Notes under the pieces: generated by a model
Told to the model about the DNA's origin: nothing
Seen by the model: only the letters and a program-made list of their open reading frames with translations
The model's database searches: none
Part shown: piece after piece, positions 24,549-32,665 of the stretch
How the letters are laid out: each line of letters begins with the position of its first letter
How positions within the stretch are numbered: the first letter of the stretch is position 1
Source: an uncultured Rhizobiaceae bacterium
Lineage (GTDB): Bacteria > Pseudomonadota > Alphaproteobacteria > Rhizobiales > Rhizobiaceae
Direction of reading: 5' to 3'
Length of the DNA stretch: 64,000 nucleotides
Assembly (NCBI GenBank): GCA_947259295.1
Contig: CAMYMG010000084.1
Location: 1-64,000 of the forward strand
Position numbers and translations under genes: made by a program

Positions 24549-26981
24549 ATGAAATCGCATGCGCAGGTTGTGGTCATTGGCGGCGGGGTCGTCGGCTGTT
24601 CGGTGCTGTTCCACCTGGCGCGGGCCGGCTGGACGGACGTGGTGCTCCTGGAGCGCGACGAGCTGACCTCGGGCTCGACCTGGCATGCGGCGGGCGGCAT
24701 GCACACGATCAACGGCGACCCGAACGTCGCCAAGCTGCAGAAATACACGATCTCCCTCTACAAGGAGATCGAGGAACTGTCGGGACAGGCGACCGGCGTG
24801 CACATCACCGGCGGCGTGCTGCTCGCCGCCACCGAAGCGCGCATGGACTGGCTGCGCGGCGTCGTCGCCAAGGGCCGTTATCTCGGCCTCGATCTCGAGG
24901 AGATTTCGGCCAAGGAAGCGCATGAGCTGATGCCGCTTCTCGACCCGAAGGAATTCGTCGGCGCGGTGCGCAATTCGGAGGACGGGCATCTCGACCCGTC
25001 GGGCGTGACGCATGCCTATGCCAAGGCGGCGCGCAAGCTGGGGGCGGCGGTCGAGCGCTTCACCAAGGTCGAGGACATCGCAAGACTGCCGGACGGCACA
25101 TGGCGCGTCATCACCAACAAGGGCGAGGTTATAGCCGAGCATGTCGTCAACGCCGGCGGGCTGTGGGCGCGGGAGGTCGGCCGCATGGTCGGGCTCGAAC
25201 TGCCGGTGCTCGCCATGGAGCATATGTACCTGATCACCGAGGACATGCCGGAAGTGGCCGAGATCAACGCCAAGACCGGCAAGGAGGTCATCCACGCGGT
25301 GGATTTCGACGGCGAGCTCTATCTGCGCCAGGAGCGCGGCGGCATGCTGATGGGCACCTACGAGAAGGCCAACAAGCCGTGGTCGGAGTACACGACGCCG
25401 TGGAATTTCGGGCACGAGCTTCTGGAGCCGGACATCGACCGCATCGCGCCGTCGCTGGAGGTCGGCTTCCGGCACTTCCCGGCGTTCCAGAACACCGGCA
25501 TCAAGCAGATCATCAACGGGCCCTTCACCTTCGCGCCGGATGGCAACCCGCTGGTCGGGCCGGTGCGCGGCCTGCCGGGTTTCTGGTGCGCGTGCGGCGT
25601 TATGGCCGGCTTTTCGCAGGGCGGCGGCGTCGGGCTGGCGCTCGCCAACTGGATGATCCATGGCGATCCGGGCGCCGACATCTGGGCGATGGACGTGGCG
25701 CGCTACGGCGACTGGGCGTCGATGGCCTACACCAACGCCAAGGTGCGCGAGAACTATTCCAGGCGTTTTTCCATTCGTTTCCCAAACGAGGAACTGCCGG
25801 CCGGGCGGCCGCTGAAGACGACGCCGGTCTATGACCTGCTGTCGGCCAGGGGCGCGCAATGGGGAGCCGCCTTCGGGCTCGAAGTGCCGCTCTGGTATGC
25901 GCCGGACGGCGTGAAGGACGAATTCTCGTGGCGGCGGTCGAACGATTTCGCGCATGTCGCCAGGGAGGTGAAGACGGTGCGGGAGGGCGTCGGGCTGGCC
26001 GAGATCTCGAGCTTTGCCAAGTACCGGGTGGTGGGGGCGGGCGCGGAAGGCTGGCTCGACCGGATGCTCGCCTGCAAGCTGCCGAAGCCCGGCCGCATGA
26101 CGCTGGCGCCAATGCTGAAAGAGGATGGCAAGCTGATTGGGGATTTCTCTGTGGCGAATCTGGGCGGTGCGCGGCAGGAGTGGTTCATTGCCGGCTCGGG
26201 CATCGCGGAAGAATTCCACATGCGCTGGTTCGAGCAGCATCTGCCGGAAGACGGTTCGGTGGCGGTCGAGGCGCTGGGGCTGAGGCGGCTCGGGCTGACG
26301 ATCGCCGGGCCGGATGCACGCAAGGTGCTGGAGAAGGTGACGCGCAGCGACGTCTCCAACGCGGCGTTTCCGTTCATGGCGATAAGGTCGATGGATATCG
26401 GCATGGCGCCCTGCCTGGTCGGCCGCGTCAGTTATACGGGCGATCTTGGCTACGAGATCTGGATGGCGCCGGAATTCCAGCGCGCGGTGTTCAGCACGCT
26501 GATGGCGGCGGGCGAGGAATTCGGCATCGGGCTGTTCGGCTCAAGGGCGCTGAATGCGCTCAGGCTGGAGAAGAATTACGGCTCCTGGGCGCGGGAATAC
26601 CGGCCGATCTACGGGCCGCTGGAGGCGGGGCTGGAGCGCTTCGTCGCCTATGGCAAGCAGGCCGACTTCATCGGCAAGGCGGCGGCCATCGCCGAGCGCG
26701 AGAGCGGCGGAAAGCTCAGGCTGCGCGCCTTCGTGGTCGACACGGAGGACGCCGACATGATCGGCGACGAGGCGATCTGGTTCCACGGCGTAGTGCGCGG
26801 CTGGGTGACCTCGGGCGGCTATGCGCACCATTCGGGCGCCTCGGTCGCGATGGGCTACGTGCCGAAGGAGATTGCCGACGAGCCGGACGGCTTCGAGATC
26901 GAGTTGCTGGGCAAGAAGTATCCGGCCAGGTTGCAGGCGTCGCCGCTGTTCGACGCCAATTTCGAGCGCATGCGCGGGTAG
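24549..26981 (+). CDS. FAD-dependent oxidoreductase fused to GcvT domains (dimethylglycine/sarcosine dehydrogenase-like)
   Basis: Two-part enzyme of 810 residues that would oxidatively demethylate an N-methylated amine and pass the one-carbon unit to tetrahydrofolate. The N-terminal half is a DAO-fold flavoprotein: GGGVVGCSVLFHLARAG near residue 10, then GSTWHAAGG, whose His is the usual covalent FAD site in this family. From about residue 430 the FAO_M and GcvT aminomethyltransferase domains follow (SYTGDLGYEIWMAP; LRLEKNYGSWAREY). I start at ATG 24549; the frame is open to 24495 but the added residues carry no family feature. It is probably the last gene of the MmgE-MttB operon. The exact substrate (dimethylglycine, sarcosine or another betaine product) is not fixed by sequence. 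Confidence 0.88.
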   Translation: MKSHAQVVVIGGGVVGCSVLFHLARAGWTDVVLLERDELTSGSTWHAAGGMHTINGDPNVAKLQKYTISLYKEIEELSGQATGVHITGGVLLAATEARMDWLRGVVAKGRYLGLDLEEISAKEAHELMPLLDPKEFVGAVRNSEDGHLDPSGVTHAYAKAARKLGAAVERFTKVEDIARLPDGTWRVITNKGEVIAEHVVNAGGLWAREVGRMVGLELPVLAMEHMYLITEDMPEVAEINAKTGKEVIHAVDFDGELYLRQERGGMLMGTYEKANKPWSEYTTPWNFGHELLEPDIDRIAPSLEVGFRHFPAFQNTGIKQIINGPFTFAPDGNPLVGPVRGLPGFWCACGVMAGFSQGGGVGLALANWMIHGDPGADIWAMDVARYGDWASMAYTNAKVRENYSRRFSIRFPNEELPAGRPLKTTPVYDLLSARGAQWGAAFGLEVPLWYAPDGVKDEFSWRRSNDFAHVAREVKTVREGVGLAEISSFAKYRVVGAGAEGWLDRMLACKLPKPGRMTLAPMLKEDGKLIGDFSVANLGGARQEWFIAGSGIAEEFHMRWFEQHLPEDGSVAVEALGLRRLGLTIAGPDARKVLEKVTRSDVSNAAFPFMAIRSMDIGMAPCLVGRVSYTGDLGYEIWMAPEFQRAVFSTLMAAGEEFGIGLFGSRALNALRLEKNYGSWAREYRPIYGPLEAGLERFVAYGKQADFIGKAAAIAERESGGKLRLRAFVVDTEDADMIGDEAIWFHGVVRGWVTSGGYAHHSGASVAMGYVPKEIADEPDGFEIELLGKKYPARLQASPLFDANFERMRG

Positions 26982-27002
26982 GGCGGGCTATTGCCGGCGC
27001 TG

Positions 27003-27033
27003 CATGTACATAGTATTTTCGGCCTTGTACATG
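27003..27033. promoter_or_regulatory. vapBC operator: inverted repeat with two TGTACA boxes
   Basis: Arms CATGTAC (27003-27009) and GTACATG (27027-27033). Each arm carries a TGTACA hexamer (27005-27010 and 27026-27031), and the hexamers are spaced exactly 21 bp apart, two helical turns. The right arm ends 10 bp before the vapB start and abuts the ribosome site GAGGAG. This fits the known autoregulation of vapBC by the antitoxin. Confidence 0.7.
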
Positions 27034-27043
27034 AGGAGCGAAA

Positions 27044-27295
27044 ATGGCCATCCACGTGCAGGACCCGGAAGCCGACAGGCTGCTGAGGGAATTCGCCAAG
27101 CGGCGCAAGGTCGGCCTGACCACGGCTATCAAGATCGCGGTGAGGGAAGCCGACGAAGCGGCCGGGCGACAGGCGGACGAAGTTCGCAGGAGCGTCGAAC
27201 CGCTGGTCGCGGAGGTGCGCGCCGCGATGCGGAAGAACAAGGTCTCGGCGGGCGACGTCCGCCGCTTCGCCGACGAAGGCTGGGACGGGCTCTGA
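27044..27295 (+). CDS. vapB: VapB-family antitoxin (Rv0623-like transcription factor)
   Basis: Antitoxin of a type II toxin-antitoxin pair, 83 residues. The N-terminus (MAIHVQDPEADRLLREFAKR) with RRKVGLTTAIKIAVREA is the Rv0623/PSK-type ribbon-helix-helix region that binds its own promoter. The C-terminal tail (VSAGDVRRFADEGWDGL) is the toxin-neutralising part. A strong ribosome site (GAGGAG) and a palindromic operator precede it. Its stop overlaps the vapC start (TGATG). Confidence 0.85.
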   Translation: MAIHVQDPEADRLLREFAKRRKVGLTTAIKIAVREADEAAGRQADEVRRSVEPLVAEVRAAMRKNKVSAGDVRRFADEGWDGL

Positions 27296-27684
27296 TGTAT
27301 GTCGAGACCTCGGCGATCGTGGCGATCCTGATCGGCGAGCCCGACGGGCCGGACCTGTTGTCGCGCATCGAGGCAAGCCCGGCGCCGGCGACCTCGATCG
27401 TCAGCAAGGTGGAGGCGGCGTTAGCGATCGGCCGGGCGATGGGCGATTACACACGAAGCGCCGAGATCGTCGAGGAGCTTTGCGAACGGCTCGCCATCCG
27501 CGTTGATGCGGTGGCGCCCGACCTCTACTGGCCGGTCATGCAGGCGGCTGCACGCTACGGAAAGGGCTCGGGGCACCCGGCAAGGCTGAATTTCGGGGAC
27601 TGTTTCTCCTATGCCATGGCCAGACAGGCCGACCAGAAGCTGCTCTACAAGGGCGACGATTTTGCCAAGACCGACCTGGCCTGA
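27295..27684 (+). CDS. vapC: VapC-family PIN-domain ribonuclease toxin
   Basis: PIN-domain RNase, 129 residues, starting at ATG 27295 overlapping the vapB stop. It has the usual first motif in the form MYVETSAIVAIL, where Glu stands at the position normally held by the first catalytic Asp, then SKVEAALAIGRAM with the conserved Glu, and NFGDCFSYAMAR with the third acidic residue followed by LLYKGDDFAKTD. All four acidic positions remain acidic, so activity is plausible, but the Asp-to-Glu change at the first site is uncommon. Targets of such toxins are typically tRNAs or rRNA; the target here is unknown. Confidence 0.85.
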   Translation: MYVETSAIVAILIGEPDGPDLLSRIEASPAPATSIVSKVEAALAIGRAMGDYTRSAEIVEELCERLAIRVDAVAPDLYWPVMQAAARYGKGSGHPARLNFGDCFSYAMARQADQKLLYKGDDFAKTDLA

Positions 27685-27690
27685 GTGACG

Positions 27691-28371
27691 ATGAAGCAAG
27701 GCATTTTTCTGCCGCCACAAAGGACCGCGGCGCTGTTCATCGACATGCAGGAGGAGCACCGGCAGGACCAGCGGCTGCTGGCGGTCGGCTTCGACCGGGT
27801 GGTCGCCAATGTGCGGCGAATGCAGGCTGCGGCGCGTGCGAACGGTGTTGCGCTCTACCATTTCGCCTATGTCGTCGATGTCGGCTCGGCGGCGACGCGG
27901 CCGTTTCACCCGGTCTTGCCGGACGGGCGCTCGGCATTCAGCGACAAGGACGATCCGCTGACGGCGATCTGCGCTGAAGTGGCGCCCCTCGGCGAGGAGC
28001 GGCTGATCGTCAAGACGCAGGCGAGCGCCTTCGGCACGGGGCTCGGTGACGAGCTGCGGGCCGGCGGCATCGAGTGGCTGGTGATCGCCGGCGTGTGGAC
28101 CGAAGCCTGCATCGACGCGACCGTGAAGGACGCGCTGGCGCAGGGCTTTCGCGTGCTGCTGGTCAAGGACGCCTGCGGCAGCGGCTCTGTGGCGATGCAC
28201 CAGACAGGCATTCTCAACCTGGCGAACCGGCTCTATGGCGGCGCGGTGACGGACACCGATGCCGCGTGCCGGCTGATCGCCGGCGAGACGGTCGAGGTGT
28301 GGCGGCCGGCCAGCCCGGTGCCGATCCGCTACGATCTCGACACGGTGGCTTCGCTCTACGACGCGCTGTGA
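27691..28371 (+). CDS. Isochorismatase-family cysteine hydrolase
   Basis: Cysteine hydrolase of 226 residues with the full triad: Asp18 (FIDMQ), Lys108 (IVKTQASAF) and Cys140 (TEACIDAT). Members hydrolyse amides or vinyl ethers (N-carbamoylsarcosine amidase, ureidoacrylate amidase, nicotinamidase, isochorismatase). The location between a demethylating operon and the pyrimidine genes makes an N-carbamoyl or ureido substrate attractive, but this is inference. A GTG two codons upstream (27685) is an alternative start. It follows vapC by a few bases and may be read with it. Confidence 0.82.
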   Translation: MKQGIFLPPQRTAALFIDMQEEHRQDQRLLAVGFDRVVANVRRMQAAARANGVALYHFAYVVDVGSAATRPFHPVLPDGRSAFSDKDDPLTAICAEVAPLGEERLIVKTQASAFGTGLGDELRAGGIEWLVIAGVWTEACIDATVKDALAQGFRVLLVKDACGSGSVAMHQTGILNLANRLYGGAVTDTDAACRLIAGETVEVWRPASPVPIRYDLDTVASLYDAL

Positions 28372-28396
28372 ACAGGTGAACGATGCAGTGGACGGC

Positions 28397-28882
28397 TCAG
28401 TAGGGCGTGCCGTCCTTGTGCGCGAAGATCCACTTGCCGTCCGGGCCGAGCTGCGCCTGGATGTCGTCCTTCGGATAGGAGGCCGCGTCGCCGGCAGTGC
28501 GGTCGCCGATTTCCAGGTAAACGACATCTGCATCGGACCGGTTGACCAGTTGATGGGCAACGCCGCCGGCCGGAAAACCGGCGCACATGCCGGGCGCCAG
28601 GGTGATTTCGCCCTCGTCGGTGACCAGCGTCGGCTGGCCTTCGAGGATGTAGATGAATTCGTCCTGGCGGCTATGGCGGTGCAGCAGGGCGGATTCGCCG
28701 CCGGGCGCGATGCGGGTCAGGTTGACGCCGAAATTCCTGAGACCGAAGACATCGCCGAGTTGGCGTTTCTGGCGCCCGGCCATGCGGCTGAAGAACGGCT
28801 CGGGGTAGTTCGACGGTTTGGTGCGCGGTGGCACGTCGGCGGCTTGGATCGCGATGGGTTTCGGCTCATCGGTCAGTCTCAT
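28397..28882 (-). CDS. Cupin-domain protein
   Basis: Single-domain cupin of 161 residues. The first motif with metal-type ligands is GGESALLHRHSRQDEFIYILEG (His, His, Glu) and the second is GMCAGFPAGGVAHQLVNRS. The shape resembles small isomerase or sensor cupins, but no function can be assigned. It is convergent with the cysteine hydrolase and divergent from preT. The 254-bp divergent gap holds a perfect inverted repeat and a RutR-like box. Confidence 0.82.
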   Translation of the reverse strand: MRLTDEPKPIAIQAADVPPRTKPSNYPEPFFSRMAGRQKRQLGDVFGLRNFGVNLTRIAPGGESALLHRHSRQDEFIYILEGQPTLVTDEGEITLAPGMCAGFPAGGVAHQLVNRSDADVVYLEIGDRTAGDAASYPKDDIQAQLGPDGKWIFAHKDGTPY

Positions 28883-29015
28883 TTATATCTCCGCGCAGTT
28901 TTCGGACAGCAGCGCGAGATTAGCGGCGCCGATCCGGGGCGGAAAGCGGCTCTCGGGCCCGAATATTGGCTCAGCCGCCAAGGGAAGCCTGGCGAAGGGT
29001 GTCCTTCCGATGGGC

Positions 29016-29040
29016 AAACATGACTATCACTGTCATGTTT
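29016..29040. promoter_or_regulatory. Perfect 9-bp inverted repeat with 7-bp spacer in the cupin/preT divergent region
   Basis: AAACATGAC (29016-29024) and GTCATGTTT (29032-29040) are exact reverse complements, separated by TATCACT. It lies 134 bp upstream of the cupin start and about 97 bp upstream of preT. It differs from the RutR consensus, so a second regulator is expected; which gene it controls is not clear. Confidence 0.6.
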
Positions 29041-29072
29041 TATCCTTGCAATACAGGGGCTTGCCAAAAAAT

Positions 29073-29088
29073 TTGACCGATTGATAAA
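29073..29088. promoter_or_regulatory. Candidate RutR box over the preT promoter
   Basis: TTGACCGATTGATAAA matches 11 of the 14 fixed positions of the E. coli RutR consensus (TTGACCA-N2-TGGTCAA). It overlaps a possible promoter: TTGCCA at 29061 and extended -10 GATAAA at 29083, 16 bp apart. Occupancy there would repress preT until uracil or thymine is present. Confidence 0.5.
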
Positions 29089-29136
29089 AAAATAAAACGT
29101 GCTAGCCTTTCACCAAAATAGCGATGGGGATCCCGC

Positions 29137-30495
29137 ATGCCTGAAGGTCGTTTCAAGGAGGGGATAGCCGGCGAGCGGCTCGCGGCGTCCCAATATGCCG
29201 AGAACTTTTCCGACCTGCACCCGCCGCTCGACCATCACGAGGCGCTGGTCGAGAGCGATCGCTGCTACTTCTGCTACGACGCGCCCTGCATGCAGGCCTG
29301 TCCGACCTCGATCGACATTCCGCTGTTCATCCGGCAGATCTCGACCGGCAACCCGATCGGCTCGGCGAAGACGATCTTCGATCAGAATATTCTTGGCGGC
29401 ATGTGCGCCCGCGTCTGCCCGACCGAGACGCTCTGCGAGGAAGTTTGCGTTCGCGAAGTGGCGGAGGGCAAGCCGGTGCAGATCGGCCGGCTGCAGCGCT
29501 ACGCCACCGACATCGCGATGGCGCAGGACAAGCAGTTCTACGAGCGTGCCGCGCCGACCGGTAAGAAGATCGCCGTGGTCGGCGCAGGACCGGCAGGGCT
29601 TGCCGCTGCACACCGGCTGGCCCGCCATGGCCACGCGGTGACGATTCTCGAAGCGAGGCCCAAGGCTGGCGGGCTCAACGAATACGGCATCGCCGCCTAC
29701 AAGAGCACCGACGATTTCGCCCAGGCCGAGGTCGACTATGTGACCGCAATCGGCGGCATCGACATCGAATATGGGAGGGCGCTCGGAGACAACGTGCATC
29801 TTGCCGATCTCACTTCCGTCTATGACGCGGTGTTCCTGGGCATGGGGCTCGGCGGCGTCAATGCCCTAAGGGCCGAGGGCGAGGACGCGGAGGGTGTCGA
29901 GGCGGCGGTCGATTTCATCTCGGTGCTGCGACAGTCCGACGACCTATCGGCGCTGCCGGTCGGACGCCGGGTGGTCGTGATCGGCGGCGGCATGACGGCG
30001 ATCGACGCTGGCGTGCAGTCGAAGCTGCTCGGCGCCGACGAGGTGACGATCTGCTACCGGCGCGGCAAGGAACACATGAACGCCTCGGAGTTCGAACAGG
30101 ACCTGGCAGCTTCGAAAGGCGTGACCATCCGCCACTGGATGCAGCCGAAGCGCGTTGTCGTCGATGCCGGCGGCAAGGTAGCCGGCATCGAACTCGAATA
30201 CACCGCCCTGCAGGATGGCAAGCTGGTCGGGCTCGGCCAGACCGTTACCTTCCCGGCTGACCAGGTGTTCAAGGCGATCGGCCAGACGCTGGTTTCGGAC
30301 GCGCTGAACGGCGGCGGGCCCGGGATAGAGATGGAGGCCGGCCGTATCAGGGTCGACGATGAAGGGCGCACCTCGCTCGCCAAGGTGTGGGCCGGCGGCG
30401 ACTGCATCCTGGGCGGAGACGACCTGACTGTTTCGGCGGTGGCGCAGGGCAGGGATGCGGCAGAGAGCATTCATCGCTATCTGATGCAGGGATAG
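29137..30495 (+). CDS. preT: NAD-dependent dihydropyrimidine dehydrogenase subunit PreT
   Basis: Electron-input subunit of dihydropyrimidine dehydrogenase, which reduces uracil and thymine to the 5,6-dihydro forms. It has 452 residues. The Cys-rich Fe-S N-terminus is seen in CYFCYDAPCMQACPTSIDI and MCARVCPTETLCEEVC. The FAD site GAGPAGLAAAHRLARHGHA starts near residue 147. The pyridine-nucleotide site GGGMTAIDAGVQSKLLGA follows in the second half, and VWAGGDCILGGDDLTVSAV near the end. It is the first gene of an operon with an embedded methyltransferase and preA. Confidence 0.92.
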   Translation: MPEGRFKEGIAGERLAASQYAENFSDLHPPLDHHEALVESDRCYFCYDAPCMQACPTSIDIPLFIRQISTGNPIGSAKTIFDQNILGGMCARVCPTETLCEEVCVREVAEGKPVQIGRLQRYATDIAMAQDKQFYERAAPTGKKIAVVGAGPAGLAAAHRLARHGHAVTILEARPKAGGLNEYGIAAYKSTDDFAQAEVDYVTAIGGIDIEYGRALGDNVHLADLTSVYDAVFLGMGLGGVNALRAEGEDAEGVEAAVDFISVLRQSDDLSALPVGRRVVVIGGGMTAIDAGVQSKLLGADEVTICYRRGKEHMNASEFEQDLAASKGVTIRHWMQPKRVVVDAGGKVAGIELEYTALQDGKLVGLGQTVTFPADQVFKAIGQTLVSDALNGGGPGIEMEAGRIRVDDEGRTSLAKVWAGGDCILGGDDLTVSAVAQGRDAAESIHRYLMQG

Positions 30496-30497
30496 AG

Positions 30498-31340
30498 ATG
30501 GCGTCCATCGAGCCGGGTGTTGCCCGCCACTACGAGATTGAGGGACTGGAGCAACGCATCCTCGATGCGCTAGCGGCGACGGGTGTCGATACCGATCGCC
30601 TGACGGCCAAGGACCTCCAGGCGGTCGACGAGTTCCACATTGGCGGCGTCGCGGCGACCGAAGCACTGATCGACCAATTGGACTTGTCATCAGCAAGCCA
30701 AGTGCTCGACATCGGCTCGGGCATTGGCGGGCCGGCCCGCTTCGTTGCCGCCAGCAGCGGCGCGACGGTCACCGGGATCGACCTGACGCAAAGCTATGTC
30801 GACATCGCGACCAGCCTGTCGGCGCGCACCGGCATGTCGGGCAGGACGCGCTTCCTGCAGGGCAGCGCGCTCGCCATGCCGTTCGGCGACGACAGTTTCG
30901 ACGCGGCGATTATCCTGCATGTCGGCATGAACATTCCCGACAAGGCCGGGCTGATGCGGGAAGCGGCGCGCGTGCTGAGGCCGGGCGGCGTGTTCGCGGT
31001 CTACGACGTGATGCGGCTGAAGCCGGGCGAACTGACCTATCCGCTGCCCTGGGCCTCGAGCGCGGACTTCTCCTTCGTGGCGACGCCCGACGACTACCGC
31101 GCGGCGGCAACGGCAGCCGGCTTCGAGGTGACCGCCGAGCGCCCGCGCGGCGCCTTCGCCGTCGAGTTCTTCGCAGCGATGCGGGCGCGTCTTCAGGCGG
31201 CCAAGGCGGAGGGGCGAAATCCGCCGCCCGGGCTCGGCCTCGTGATGGGCGGCGATGCGCCGACGAAGATCGGCAACCTGACGCAGGCGCTGGAAAATGC
31301 TATCCTTGCGCCCGTCGAAATGTTCCTGCGGCTCCACTGA
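30498..31340 (+). CDS. SAM-dependent class I methyltransferase between preT and preA
   Basis: Rossmann-fold methyltransferase of 280 residues. SAM-binding motif I is VLDIGSGIGGPARFVA at about residue 70, followed by TGIDLTQSYVDIA and the UbiE-like LRPGGVFAVYDVMRL. The closest general resemblance is to the UbiE/sarcosine-dimethylglycine methyltransferase group; the substrate cannot be read from sequence. The ATG lies 2 bases after the preT stop and the stop lies 11 bases before preA, so it is firmly part of the pyrimidine operon. No methylation step is known in reductive pyrimidine degradation. Confidence 0.85.
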   Translation: MASIEPGVARHYEIEGLEQRILDALAATGVDTDRLTAKDLQAVDEFHIGGVAATEALIDQLDLSSASQVLDIGSGIGGPARFVAASSGATVTGIDLTQSYVDIATSLSARTGMSGRTRFLQGSALAMPFGDDSFDAAIILHVGMNIPDKAGLMREAARVLRPGGVFAVYDVMRLKPGELTYPLPWASSADFSFVATPDDYRAAATAAGFEVTAERPRGAFAVEFFAAMRARLQAAKAEGRNPPPGLGLVMGGDAPTKIGNLTQALENAILAPVEMFLRLH

Positions 31341-31351
31341 AAGGACCGGTC

Positions 31352-32665
31352 ATGGCAGACATCCGCAACAATTTCGTCGGCATCAAGTCGCCCAACCCGT
31401 TCTGGCTGGCCTCGGCGCCGCCGACCGACAAGGCCTACAATGTCGTTCGCGCCTTCAAGGCGGGCTGGGGCGGCGTGGTGTGGAAGACGCTCGGCGAGGA
31501 GGGGCCCCCCGTCGTCAACGTCAACGGGCCGCGCTACGGCGCGATCTGGGGCGCCGACCGCCGGCTGCTCGGGTTGAACAACATCGAGCTGATCACCGAC
31601 CGCGACCTGCAGACCAACCTGCGCGAGATCAAGCAGGTGAAGATGGACTGGCCCGACCGGGCAATGGTGGTGTCGCTGATGGTGCCCTGCGAGGAGCAGG
31701 CCTGGAAGGCGATCCTGCCGCTGGTCGAGGAGACGGGCGCCGACGGCATCGAGCTGAATTTCGGCTGCCCGCACGGCATGAGCGAGCGCGGCATGGGGGC
31801 GGCCGTCGGGCAGGTGCCGGAATATATCGAGATGGTGGTGCGCTGGTGCAAGCAGAACACCCGCATGCCGGTGATCACCAAGCTGACGCCCAACATCACC
31901 GACATCCGCAAGCCGGCGCGCGCCGCCCTTGCCGGCGGCACGGACGCGGTGTCGCTGATCAACACGATCAACTCGATCACCGCGGTCAATCTCGACACCT
32001 TCGCGCCTGAGCCGACCATCGACGGCAAGGGCACGCATGGCGGCTATTGCGGCCCGGCGGTGAAGCCGATCGCCATGAACATGGTGGCCGAGATCGCGCG
32101 CGACCCGGAAACCGCCGGCCTGCCGATCTCTGCGATCGGCGGCATCACGACATGGCGCGACGCGGCCGAGTTCATGGCGCTGGGCGCCGGCAACGCGCAG
32201 GTCTGCACGGCGGCGATGACCTACGGCTTCAAGATCGTGCAGGAGATGATCGCCGGCCTGTCCGACTGGATGGACGAGAAGGGCCACCGCTCGCTCGACG
32301 ACATCATCGGCCGCGCCACGCCCAACGTCACCGACTGGCAATATCTCAACCTCAACTACGTCGCCAAGGCGCAGATCGACCAGGACCTGTGCATCAAGTG
32401 CGGCCGTTGCCACATCGCTTGCGAGGACACCTCGCACCAGGCGATCACCAGCATGGTCGACGGCGTCAGGCACTTCGAGGTGATCGAGGCCGAGTGCGTT
32501 GGCTGCAACCTGTGCGTCAACGTCTGCCCGGTGGAAAACTGCATCACCATGGAGCCGCTGGCGGCCGGCGTGATGGACGAGCGGACCGGCAAGCCGGTGT
32601 CTCCCGTCTATGCCAACTGGACCGAGCATCCGAACAATCCAGCCGCGCGTCAGGCGGCGGAATAG
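31352..32665 (+). CDS. preA: NAD-dependent dihydropyrimidine dehydrogenase subunit PreA
   Basis: Catalytic FMN subunit that binds the pyrimidine, 437 residues. The N-terminal TIM barrel carries NPFWLASAPPTDK and ELNFGCPHGMSERGMG, and later ISAIGGITTWRDAAEFMALG for phosphate binding. Two 4Fe-4S ferredoxin clusters lie at the C-terminus (CIKCGRCHIAC and CVGCNLCVNVCP). By alignment from memory, the residue matching the catalytic Cys of the mammalian enzyme is Val in GAAVGQ; bacterial PreA proteins also lack that Cys. Its partner PreT lies two genes upstream. Confidence 0.92.
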   Translation: MADIRNNFVGIKSPNPFWLASAPPTDKAYNVVRAFKAGWGGVVWKTLGEEGPPVVNVNGPRYGAIWGADRRLLGLNNIELITDRDLQTNLREIKQVKMDWPDRAMVVSLMVPCEEQAWKAILPLVEETGADGIELNFGCPHGMSERGMGAAVGQVPEYIEMVVRWCKQNTRMPVITKLTPNITDIRKPARAALAGGTDAVSLINTINSITAVNLDTFAPEPTIDGKGTHGGYCGPAVKPIAMNMVAEIARDPETAGLPISAIGGITTWRDAAEFMALGAGNAQVCTAAMTYGFKIVQEMIAGLSDWMDEKGHRSLDDIIGRATPNVTDWQYLNLNYVAKAQIDQDLCIKCGRCHIACEDTSHQAITSMVDGVRHFEVIEAECVGCNLCVNVCPVENCITMEPLAAGVMDERTGKPVSPVYANWTEHPNNPAARQAAE

